A DNA stretch of 64,000 bases from contig NZ_CABPSN010000012.1 in the NCBI RefSeq assembly GCF_902459565.1, forward strand, positions 1-64,000, written 5' to 3'. A program made the position numbers and the translations under genes. Origin of the DNA: Pandoraea aquatica (GTDB taxonomy: Bacteria; Pseudomonadota; Gammaproteobacteria; Burkholderiales; Burkholderiaceae). This document shows positions 51,507-58,281 of this stretch, piece by piece; position 1 is the stretch's first letter, and every line of letters begins with the position of its first letter. The notes under the pieces were generated by a model, which was given only the letters and a program-made list of their open reading frames with translations, ran no database searches and was not told the origin of the DNA.

Positions 51507-51734
51507 GTGAAGTTTCTTGTGGAGGCAACGCCAAGCGATCCCGGCCAGCTCGTGGGCCGCGCGCGCGAGCACGTCCATAACTTCAATCTCTGTGAATCAC
51601 GCCACGATGCGGCTCGGTGTGCAAAGTTGTTTCACCTGCAAGGTTACTGGGTCGAGATCTATGACAACTCAACCCAAGAATTGCTTGCGGGGCCACTCGA
51701 TCCAGATCGGCCGTTTCCTGCTTATACCGTGTAA
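51507..51734 (+). CDS. Small hypothetical protein (75 aa)
   Basis: GTG 51507 with AGGGGG upstream. KFLVEATPSDPGQLVGRARE, then ARCAKLFHLQGYWVEIYDNS and a short acidic end (LDPDRPFPAYTV). No family recognised. Followed by repeat copy 2. Confidence 0.57.
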   Translation: MKFLVEATPSDPGQLVGRAREHVHNFNLCESRHDAARCAKLFHLQGYWVEIYDNSTQELLAGPLDPDRPFPAYTV

Positions 51735-51830
51735 CCGTGGTTCGTCAGCGAGTGGCTTTTCTTGTAGATACCAAGTAGCTATCCATCGGCATTGCAGCCT
51801 GGTGCTGATGTGGCCATAACGGAGGGAACG

Positions 51831-52311
51831 CCCAAGCAGGGCGTTACCCGGCTTGCCGGGCCGGGCTTTCGTGCTGCGCATCGAGCCCGCGAAGCGGTCT
51901 CGCCCCCGTCGGGCATCAATCCCTAACGCACGCTGCGCGTTGCTCCGCTCAACGACCTGTACGGACCTGGCCTACGGCCAGGTGAAGGCGCTCGCCGCGC
52001 GGCATTTTCGGTGGCTCCGATGAGCGTCGGCGGTGCCGCCAGTCCCCTTAGTTCCCCCCCGAATTCGCGACAGTAGCCCTCCACCGCCAGCCAACAAGGG
52101 TGCGCTTCGCCGTGTCCTCGCCCGTTCGGTGCTCGCCTGCGGCTGCGCTCCGCATGCGGCCTCCGGGCACGCCCATGCAGTCTGACGGCTCCGTGCTCCT
52201 TTGTCGCCGGGGCGAGGAACTAAGGGGACTGGCGGCAGCGGGTAAGCCGCGGTCGGATCTACCGAAAGCAAAACCCTTCGAGGGGCTCCGAATCTTGGGT
52301 CCCGGTCAGCT
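51831..52311 (+). repeat. 480-bp non-coding repeat, copy 2
   Basis: Second copy (481 bp), from CCCAAGCAGGGCGTTACC to CCCGGTCAGCT. It ends with hairpin GGGGCTC (52282-52288), loop CGAATCTT, GGGTCCC (52297-52303). Relative to copy 1 the stem base A is replaced by G, which still pairs (G-U). The next gene starts 41 bp after the repeat. Confidence 0.88.
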
Positions 52312-52352
52312 TTAAACCAAACCGAAATTCGTAATCGCAGGAGCTTCGAGAA

Positions 52353-52634
52353 ATGCCGCAAACGCACTTTGAACTCGCTTTGACTGCTCGCGCGCGCTGG
52401 CAGCGTTATGAAACATCGAAGTCGTTTACCGACTGGTGGGCTGCACTTGATGCTGCATACGATGCCGGTCATGCCCCGGACTCGTTGTCCTCGGCACCGG
52501 AATTGCTTTGGGATGTTCCTTCGTTGCGCACGTCCTATCAGATGGCTCACCTTGACCGCGTGTACGCCGCTGAGATTGGAGCCTGCCCGTATTGCAATGA
52601 CGTTGACTCGCTTATCTGTCCTGACCACGACTGA
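52353..52634 (+). CDS. Small hypothetical protein with C-terminal cysteines (93 aa)
   Basis: ATG 52353 (AGGAGC upstream). Helical (HFELALTARARWQRYETSKS, TDWWAALDAAYDAGHAPDS) with a C-terminal metal-type motif ACPYCNDVDSLICPDHD (CxxC, CxxH). Could be a small zinc ribbon. No family recognised. Confidence 0.6.
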   Translation: MPQTHFELALTARARWQRYETSKSFTDWWAALDAAYDAGHAPDSLSSAPELLWDVPSLRTSYQMAHLDRVYAAEIGACPYCNDVDSLICPDHD

Positions 52635-52635
52635 A

Positions 52636-52950
52636 ATGGCTAACGCAACGAACATCATGTCCAAGATCCGGCCCGCAAAAGAGCGATTTCTCCGTGACGT
52701 GTGGTTCTACCGAGAATTGCCGCCCACAACACTACCCATTGCCGCCGAACGTATCGATCGGCACGCGGAACTGATCGGTGCGGCAGAAATGTCGGTGCCG
52801 GCCATGCGCGAGATGGCGAAATTGCTTAAAGACAGTAAAGATCCGGCCGTTTTGGAGGTTGTCGGCCGTCTGGAGTTGCTGGCGAATCAGTTCACTACCT
52901 TGCTCACCTCGCAGAAGGTGCAGCGAGCTACCGAATCGAGTAATCACTGA
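52636..52950 (+). CDS. Hypothetical helical protein (104 aa)
   Basis: ATG 52636, one base after the previous stop. MANATNIMSKIRPAKERFLR, PTTLPIAAERIDRHAELIGA, then helices with MREMAKLLKDSKDPAVLEVV. No family recognised. Confidence 0.58.
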   Translation: MANATNIMSKIRPAKERFLRDVWFYRELPPTTLPIAAERIDRHAELIGAAEMSVPAMREMAKLLKDSKDPAVLEVVGRLELLANQFTTLLTSQKVQRATESSNH

Positions 52951-52969
52951 GACTCAGGAGAAACCGGAA

Positions 52970-53641
52970 ATGACGAAATATCTCGACCTCGCCTTACAGG
53001 CACGCGTGACTTTTGCCCTCGGGAAGTGCCTTGCGATCACAGATTCCAGCGGTGGGGATTGCTTGAATTTGCAGGCGCAAGAATTGGCGGAACTGTGTGG
53101 GCAGCGTGCCTACCTCGCAGGCGCTGGGCGGGATTGCCCGCTCCAACTTAGCGACACGCCGTGCTTGGAGAACGCGTTCTTGTGGGGCTATGAATTGGAG
53201 CACCACTTGAAGCGTCGAAAGCTAATTGAGCAAGGGGTTGCTGTTTACCAAGTTGGTGCCGTGTTCGGCACCAACTGGTGGGGCAATCCCTTCCAGGACG
53301 ACGAACGCGACAATAAAGAGAAGTGGTTTGTGTCTGCGCTGGCGGATTCGCCGCAGGAGGCCACCATTGGAGATATTCCATTGGCAGAAACTGAGGAAGA
53401 AGCGTGGCAATTGGCAGAACAGCATTTCTATCCGGCACCCGCTGTGCGGAAAGGCTCGGATGAGGTGACCCGCCTCGTCAAATGGATTGACGACCATTAT
53501 CCGGCAGAGCCGACCATCGACAATGGAGACGGAACCCTGACCGTCTCCGTTCTATGCGTTCCGGCGGAGGGAGATTCGTTTGTCGAGCGCTCCGTCATCC
53601 CGGCAAACTTGAAATCAGCCCGCGACTGGCTGGGATACTGA
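52970..53641 (+). CDS. Hypothetical protein (223 aa)
   Basis: ATG 52970 with AGGAGAAACCGG upstream. MTKYLDLALQARVTFALGKC, CGQRAYLAGAGRDCPLQLSD, then WWGNPFQDDERDNKEKWFVS and EEEAWQLAEQHFYPAPAVRK. No family recognised; C-terminal beta region (TVSVLCVPAEGDSFVERSV). Confidence 0.6.
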   Translation: MTKYLDLALQARVTFALGKCLAITDSSGGDCLNLQAQELAELCGQRAYLAGAGRDCPLQLSDTPCLENAFLWGYELEHHLKRRKLIEQGVAVYQVGAVFGTNWWGNPFQDDERDNKEKWFVSALADSPQEATIGDIPLAETEEEAWQLAEQHFYPAPAVRKGSDEVTRLVKWIDDHYPAEPTIDNGDGTLTVSVLCVPAEGDSFVERSVIPANLKSARDWLGY

Positions 53642-53676
53642 AATTACCGCTAAATCGTGCGAAGCGAGGTGATACC

Positions 53677-53898
53677 GTGAACAGCATCGTAACCATGACC
53701 GAGATCGAGCAGGCCATCAACTTTTGGCTGAAGGTGAACCCAACTGGCTATGACTACGCGATATGCGAGCAAGCGGCGGCACTGGGTGATCACTATGGTC
53801 AGATGATCTACGAAAAACGCGAGAGTGTTGCACTTGCCGAGCTTGGCGAGTTCGCCCGAGCGAGTCTCGAGACAGCAATTCACGGTTCGTTACGTTGA
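53677..53898 (+). CDS. DUF3717 family protein (73 aa)
   Basis: GTG 53677 with GAGGTGA upstream. TEIEQAINFWLKVNPTGYDY, CEQAAALGDHYGQMIYEKRE, a close match to the DUF3717 pattern known mostly from Burkholderiaceae. Last gene of the rightward block before the oriT side. Function unknown. Confidence 0.8.
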   Translation: MNSIVTMTEIEQAINFWLKVNPTGYDYAICEQAAALGDHYGQMIYEKRESVALAELGEFARASLETAIHGSLR

Positions 53899-53906
53899 TA
53901 CCCTAT

Positions 53907-53920
53907 GCCGGATCTCCGGC
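53907..53920 (+). terminator. Small hairpin closing the leading-region block
   Basis: GCCGGA, TC, TCCGGC, eight bases after the DUF3717 stop, followed by AATTTC. Weak terminator candidate for the rightward block. Confidence 0.35.
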
Positions 53921-53970
53921 AATTTCTACGGCGAACGGGAGGGGCCGGTGCGCGGACCTCCTTTCTTGGC

Positions 53971-53990
53971 ATTGAGCAGGAATGCTCAAT
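53971..53990. repeat. TTGAGCA palindrome, copy 1
   Basis: ATTGAGCA, GGAA, TGCTCAAT: 8-bp arms around four bases. Shares the TTGAGCA-N4-TGCTCAA core with the copy at 54226. Confidence 0.7.
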
Positions 53991-54225
53991 GCGGATCGTC
54001 CGATCTGCCTCACGGCGCGCCGGCGCCGCTCGCCTGATCTCCCGCAATCTCCATAAACCGCGCCCTACGCATTTGTCGGCGGTGGAGAGGCATTTAGCCT
54101 TCGGCTAATACTTCGCGTCATTCCCGCCGATTCACCCATAGCGAGCTTGCTATTGGTGTAGCTTCCCGGTTGGGTTTGCCTCAATCGCGTCTGCTGCCCA
54201 GCATGAGCTTTCGACCGCACTCTAG

Positions 54226-54249
54226 ATTTTGAGCACCCGTGCTCAAAAT
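54226..54249. repeat. TTGAGCA palindrome, copy 2
   Basis: ATTTTGAGCA, CCCG, TGCTCAAAAT: 10-bp arms around four bases. Same core as 53971-53990, 255 bp away. Could be a binding site for a relaxosome or leading-region regulator. Confidence 0.7.
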
Positions 54250-54369
54250 GAAATCGGCCGCTCCGTCTCGCAGCGCACTAGCGCTACTCGTCCGAGTGGC
54301 CGGGCCTCAAACACCTGCCGGGCCGATGAGCTATCCGATAACCGGATGAGTGTCCGAGAGGAAAATCAC

Positions 54370-54672
54370 TCAACTACCTGAAAGCGGCGCGCCGGCCGCA
54401 ACGTTCCCCGATCCACCAGTTGGTACCCCGAGTGCCTTCCGAATCTGTGGCATGGCCTTGTCCCAGCTGGCCACGTCAACGGTGTCGATTCCCTCGCTCT
54501 TGAAAAGATCGAGGATTGCCTTTCTGTTCTTGTCCAGGGCGGCTTTATCTTCCAGCCGTTTCTTCTCCTTCAGCACCTTCAGTTGCTCTTCGATCTCGGC
54601 AATTTTCGCGTCGATCGACACCGCCCGTCCACGGCCTCGGGCTTTCGGTTCTGATGTCACTTGTTGACTCAT
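54370..54672 (-). CDS. Small coiled-coil protein beside oriT (100 aa)
   Basis: The only minus-strand gene between 33 and 61 kb. MSQQVTSEPKARGRGRAVSI, a coiled coil (AKIAEIEEQLKVLKEKKRLE) and ILDLFKSEGIDTVDVASWDK. The GRGR basic patch could contact the DNA minor groove. Position on the other side of the putative oriT from the relaxosome genes fits a mobilisation accessory or regulator, but no family is recognised. Confidence 0.65.
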   Translation of the reverse strand: MSQQVTSEPKARGRGRAVSIDAKIAEIEEQLKVLKEKKRLEDKAALDKNRKAILDLFKSEGIDTVDVASWDKAMPQIRKALGVPTGGSGNVAAGAPLSGS

Positions 54673-55030
54673 TTCGGATCTTCCTTTCGATGGGTGGTGA
54701 TGGGAAATACTCGCGGATGTGCGCCGTTGAATCTTGGCTCATTCACTTGGATAAATCAAATCCGCGACTCATTTCCGGAGGGGGTGTGCACCCGGATATC
54801 ACGTTTTCCGCGTGCCTATAAAACAGGCACCCCCGGTACATAAAACCACACACACATTACGCACGTACCGTGCATGTGTAAAAACCGTGGCAAGTACATG
54901 ATTTGTAGGCATTTTTCGTGCACCAACAACGACTAAACGGATTTTGCATTTTCAATTTAAATCCGTGTACAATCGGAATGAAATCAAATGCTTACGCAGT
55001 GGTGCATTTTGTACCACTAATCAATTAGTA
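54673..55030. other. oriT: Probable oriT region
   Basis: Intergenic AT-rich, repeat-dense 360 bp between the coiled-coil gene and the relaxosome genes of a MOBF system. Inverted repeats: GGGTG/CACCC near 54781-54792, GTGCCT/AGGCAC around ATAAAAC (about 54813-54831), GCACG-TAC-CGTGC (about 54861-54873), AGTGGT/ACCACT (about 54998-55018) and ACTAAT-CA-ATTAGT (about 55016-55029). A CACACACAC tract lies between. The nick site cannot be assigned by eye. Confidence 0.5.
54944..54973 (+). promoter_or_regulatory. Promoter and operator for the relaxosome/traD/traI operon
   Basis: TTGCAT (54944-54949), 18 bp, TACAAT (54968-54973). An 8-bp inverted repeat, ACGGATTT (54937-54944) and AAATCCGT (54959-54966), spans the -35 and spacer, a likely autoregulatory site for the first gene product. 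Confidence 0.62.
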
Positions 55031-55052
55031 CATCGCTATGGAGCCGCGCGAC

Positions 55053-55412
55053 ATGACCGGAAGATCAGTTCATTTTCGTCTCGAAGACGACGAATTTATT
55101 TTTCTTGTGGAGGAAGCGAAAAAGCTAAAAATCTCCGCAAACGCACTGGCGAAGATCCGCCACCGAGAAGCAATGGCAGGGTTTGATCGCAAGCACGAAG
55201 CCCTTTTAGAGACGATGCGCGCCGTCCTGGCCGCGTTAGAAAAGGGGAACATCCTTGCCGCAAGTGCAGTGATTTCAGCGGCGCTGCCTCTCGGGATCGG
55301 GACGACGGACGACGACGCAATCGCGCATCAGGTTCGTGCTCATGTGGAGGAGGCAATTAGGCTCGGCCGCAACATGAGTTCGTCGTATGACAAAGGCCGA
55401 TTTGACGAGTGA
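55053..55412 (+). CDS. Relaxosome accessory protein, ribbon-helix-helix type
   Basis: 119 aa from ATG 55053, which has GGAG 9 nt upstream; ATG 55038 in the same frame lacks a ribosome site. The N terminus TGRSVHFRLEDDEFIFLVEE, AKKLKISANALAKIRHREAM is RHH-like, followed by a helical region (LLETMRAVLAALEKGNILAA). First gene of the traD-traI operon, directly after oriT, as for TrwA/TraY/MobC-type accessory proteins. Probably binds oriT and its own promoter. Confidence 0.7.
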   Translation: MTGRSVHFRLEDDEFIFLVEEAKKLKISANALAKIRHREAMAGFDRKHEALLETMRAVLAALEKGNILAASAVISAALPLGIGTTDDDAIAHQVRAHVEEAIRLGRNMSSSYDKGRFDE

Positions 55413-55776
55413 GGTTGCAATGCTGCTACCGATTGAGATTCGGTCTATCAACCAGATTTCTGTTTTGCAACCGGGGGAGTACTCGGTGAAGTGCTCCGTG
55501 TTCGTGCAACAAGACGGAGATGCGTCGGTCATGCTTCTCGAATACATGCACCAAAGCGGGAGTCAAGTGTGCGCGATCGACGCGCTATATATTGGCGCTG
55601 ATGGCGGTGTTCGGATGTCTGATTTTCTGTTGCTTCCAGATGGGATGTGGCGGGACAACTTCGGTGCGAAATCGGAATCGCTGGGATTGCTCATGCCGCA
55701 GGAGATCACCAGCTTCGCTTTTGTGGAGGAGCTAGATATGCCCAGCGTGTTGGTGGAGAGTACAAATGTCAGATAA
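55387..55776 (+). CDS. Hypothetical protein of the DNA-processing operon
   Basis: 129 aa from ATG 55387, overlapping the previous gene by 26 bp; ATG 55420 (MLLPIEIRSI) is an alternative start. Beta-rich: LPIEIRSINQISVLQPGEYS, CSVFVQQDGDASVMLLEYMH. Overlaps traD at its 3' end. No family recognised; probably part of relaxosome or coupling function by position. Confidence 0.68.
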   Translation: MTKADLTSEVAMLLPIEIRSINQISVLQPGEYSVKCSVFVQQDGDASVMLLEYMHQSGSQVCAIDALYIGADGGVRMSDFLLLPDGMWRDNFGAKSESLGLLMPQEITSFAFVEELDMPSVLVESTNVR

Positions 55777-57805
55777 ATTGATCACAGACGCCGGGGCTGG
55801 GCGAGCGGTATTTCTCACACGGGTCAAACTCTCACTTCATGCCTTCTCAATGGCGTTCTGGCTTGGCGCGTTTCCGGGCCTACTCATACCAATCGTGTTG
55901 TGGTGCAGCCAGCTTTCCCCCAGAGATCTAGACGTAGTCAAACTGACGGTCGTTTCGCAGGTTGTGAATCAGGACATTCCTAGGAAATGGGTTTTGCGGG
56001 ATGTCGATGGAGCGACCAAGGTGTTGACGGTTGTCAAGACAGACGGCAACGCTGTTCAGCTTCTCACTGCACCTCAGTTCCGAATAGTTGCGAGTTCCAT
56101 CTCAACCGCTATGCGCGATGCGACGACGGCCGCATGGGCCAGTCTTTTCGTTGCATTTGTTGGATATTTACTGGTCTTCAGCAGTTTGCGGAGGATCGGG
56201 AAGAGCGCTCGCGAGAACAAACGGATAGACGGCGCGAAAGATCTTGTCTCGCCAAAGGCGCTCTCGCGGCTCGTCATGAAGGAAGAGCCAGGTGCCTACA
56301 GTTTGCTCGACGTTGCGCTTCCCCGCAGCGCCCCCATGCAGGGAATATTGTTACAGGGAGCGCAGGGTACAGGCAAATCTCTCGGCATGCACGATCTGAT
56401 GAAGCAAGCGTTTGCCCGAAAGCGGAAGTGCATCATTTATGACCCGAGTGGCGAGTATTTTCGTGCCCACTTTAGACCTGGAATAGACGAGTTCTTCAAC
56501 CCTGCGCTCGAAGGGTCCGTGCCGTGGTCGATCTTCGCCGAACTGGAATATGAGTATGACGCCAATACTCTGGCACATGCATTCCTGCCACCCAAAGGAG
56601 GTGTTGTGCATGGCGCTAGTGCGTTCTTTGAAGATGCCGCGCGAGCACTGTTCTCGGTGATTCTTCTTCGGCTCGCACAACGTGGTGCCGAGCACACACA
56701 TTTGATCGCGGATGCATTTCTAGAGATGCCTGATGATGAGATGGATCTGCTGATCAAGAATTCTGTGGCAAGTTCGGCGGTAGGCGGTGACTCGAAAGGA
56801 CAGCGGCAGGGGGTGATCAGCTCGATCGCAATTTACCTTGACGGAATTTCGTCCGTTCAGCCAGGGACATGGTCGATACGTGACTTTCTGGATCGGGATG
56901 ACGATTCGCGGCTATTCCTCCTAAGCACTGACGACACCGAAGCAATGTTCACACCGTTGTTTCGGCTTTTGCTCACGGTTGCGTTCGGCATGATTGCGGC
57001 TAAGCAAGAGATCGTTCATGAGGACCGGTATTGGTTCCTTTTGGACGAAGTCGCGAAGATCGGTGACATCAAGCTCGACAAGGTACAGGCCGAATTGCGC
57101 AAGTACGGTGTGTGTGTTGCGGCAGGCATCCAGAGTGACAAGCAGCTAGTCACTTCGATGGGCCAGGATCGGGGGGAGACCGTACTTAACTGCTTCAACA
57201 CTGTCGCGATGCTACGTGCTAACGAGCCAAACATGGCGAAGCGCATGGCGTCGAGACTGGGTGAGCAAGATGTAGCCGTGGTCTCGAAGGGACAGGCGCT
57301 GGCGGTCACGGATTGGCGAGATGGTGGGTCGCTGAACCAGGGCGAGCAGAACAAGTGGCTCGTTATGCCTTCGAAGATTGGGCAAATGAAAAACTGCACT
57401 GCCTACGTGCGCATACCGGGAGATTATCCGGCAACCTTCGTTGATTTTCGACACTGGTTACCTCGCTGGTATCGGCCGTTTGCGCGAGTTCTACGCTTTA
57501 AGGAAGCTCAGAGTACGCCTCCTAGAGATCCCCGCTTCCGCGTAATTCGTGCAGCTGGGCAAGATGCGATGGCGAGCGTGAGAGAGGAAGCCGACCGAGT
57601 TCGTGCCGAAGCGGCGAAGGCCGAAGAGGAAAAGAAGATAGCCGATGCCGAGCGTGCCGCTTCAGCCAAGGAGAAGCTGGAACGCAAGGGCGTGTGGATT
57701 GTGACGGATATGGAAACGGGCGAAATAGTTCGGGCGGATCGGACAACGACCGAAACGTCTGGTGGCGATAAAGCAGGTAACAAGAAGAACAAGGGGTTAT
57801 GGTGA
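55766..57805 (+). CDS. traD: TraD/TrwB-like type IV coupling protein
   Basis: 679 aa (F TraD about 717). Two N-terminal transmembrane helices (FSMAFWLGAFPGLLIPIVLW; ATTAAWASLFVAFVGYLLVF), then the hexameric ATPase domain with Walker A MQGILLQGAQGTGKSLGM (about 192-208) and Walker B EDRYWFLLDEVAKIGDI (about 417-433). Docks the relaxosome on the secretion channel and pumps DNA. The C-terminal tail is an Ala/Glu/Lys-rich helix, the usual site of relaxosome contact. Followed by a coupled small gene and traI. Confidence 0.95.
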   Translation: MSDKLITDAGAGRAVFLTRVKLSLHAFSMAFWLGAFPGLLIPIVLWCSQLSPRDLDVVKLTVVSQVVNQDIPRKWVLRDVDGATKVLTVVKTDGNAVQLLTAPQFRIVASSISTAMRDATTAAWASLFVAFVGYLLVFSSLRRIGKSARENKRIDGAKDLVSPKALSRLVMKEEPGAYSLLDVALPRSAPMQGILLQGAQGTGKSLGMHDLMKQAFARKRKCIIYDPSGEYFRAHFRPGIDEFFNPALEGSVPWSIFAELEYEYDANTLAHAFLPPKGGVVHGASAFFEDAARALFSVILLRLAQRGAEHTHLIADAFLEMPDDEMDLLIKNSVASSAVGGDSKGQRQGVISSIAIYLDGISSVQPGTWSIRDFLDRDDDSRLFLLSTDDTEAMFTPLFRLLLTVAFGMIAAKQEIVHEDRYWFLLDEVAKIGDIKLDKVQAELRKYGVCVAAGIQSDKQLVTSMGQDRGETVLNCFNTVAMLRANEPNMAKRMASRLGEQDVAVVSKGQALAVTDWRDGGSLNQGEQNKWLVMPSKIGQMKNCTAYVRIPGDYPATFVDFRHWLPRWYRPFARVLRFKEAQSTPPRDPRFRVIRAAGQDAMASVREEADRVRAEAAKAEEEKKIADAERAASAKEKLERKGVWIVTDMETGEIVRADRTTTETSGGDKAGNKKNKGLW

Positions 57806-58281
57806 AATCGATATTCCTCAAACCCTTCCTGATCGCACTGGCATTGATGATTGCGATAGCCGTGATCTTCTACCAGCAGATCCGCACGCTGACTGCGGAC
57901 TGGCTTCTCACCGACAAAAGCGGGCAGCCAACCCTAGTCGATTCCGATCTGGGTTCGATCAAGGAGGTCAGATTGCTTGACCCAAGTGTTTCGATTGCGA
58001 AGGTGGCTGTTACAAATCTGTCTGTCATTTCCCATCAAGGCAGTGTTGCGACCATCGGCATGACACTCAGCAGTAGCTCGCCGGAGACACGTTATCCGAA
58101 CCTGCGTATTTTCCTTCGATCGGGAGATAGGGTCGTGCGCACCATCGAGTTGAAGCCTACCGAGTATGGTCACGGCGCCACGCTCCGGAGCGAGAAAATA
58201 CAAGTACCTATAACACTGCGCTTGGGGGAAACGGGATTTACAGCGCAGGCGTACTACGAGAATGCGGAGGGGCAATCATGA
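57799..58281 (+). CDS. Membrane-anchored hypothetical protein between traD and traI
   Basis: 160 aa. One N-terminal anchor (FLKPFLIALALMIAIAVIFY) and a periplasmic beta-type domain: VAVTNLSVISHQGSVATIGM, RYPNLRIFLRSGDRVVRTIE, RSEKIQVPITLRLGETGFTA. The domain looks like an immunoglobulin-type sandwich such as DUF3426, a loose resemblance. Overlaps traD and traI by a few bases. Not a usual member of F-type operons. Confidence 0.7.
   Translation: MVKSIFLKPFLIALALMIAIAVIFYQQIRTLTADWLLTDKSGQPTLVDSDLGSIKEVRLLDPSVSIAKVAVTNLSVISHQGSVATIGMTLSSSSPETRYPNLRIFLRSGDRVVRTIELKPTEYGHGATLRSEKIQVPITLRLGETGFTAQAYYENAEGQS

Larger units (their letters stand above)
53899..54369. other. Intergenic region beside oriT, carries two related palindromes
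   Basis: 470 bp without a gene. Contains the two TTGAGCA-N4-TGCTCAA palindromes (listed separately) and a GC-rich half. The rest shows nothing recognisable. Confidence 0.5.
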
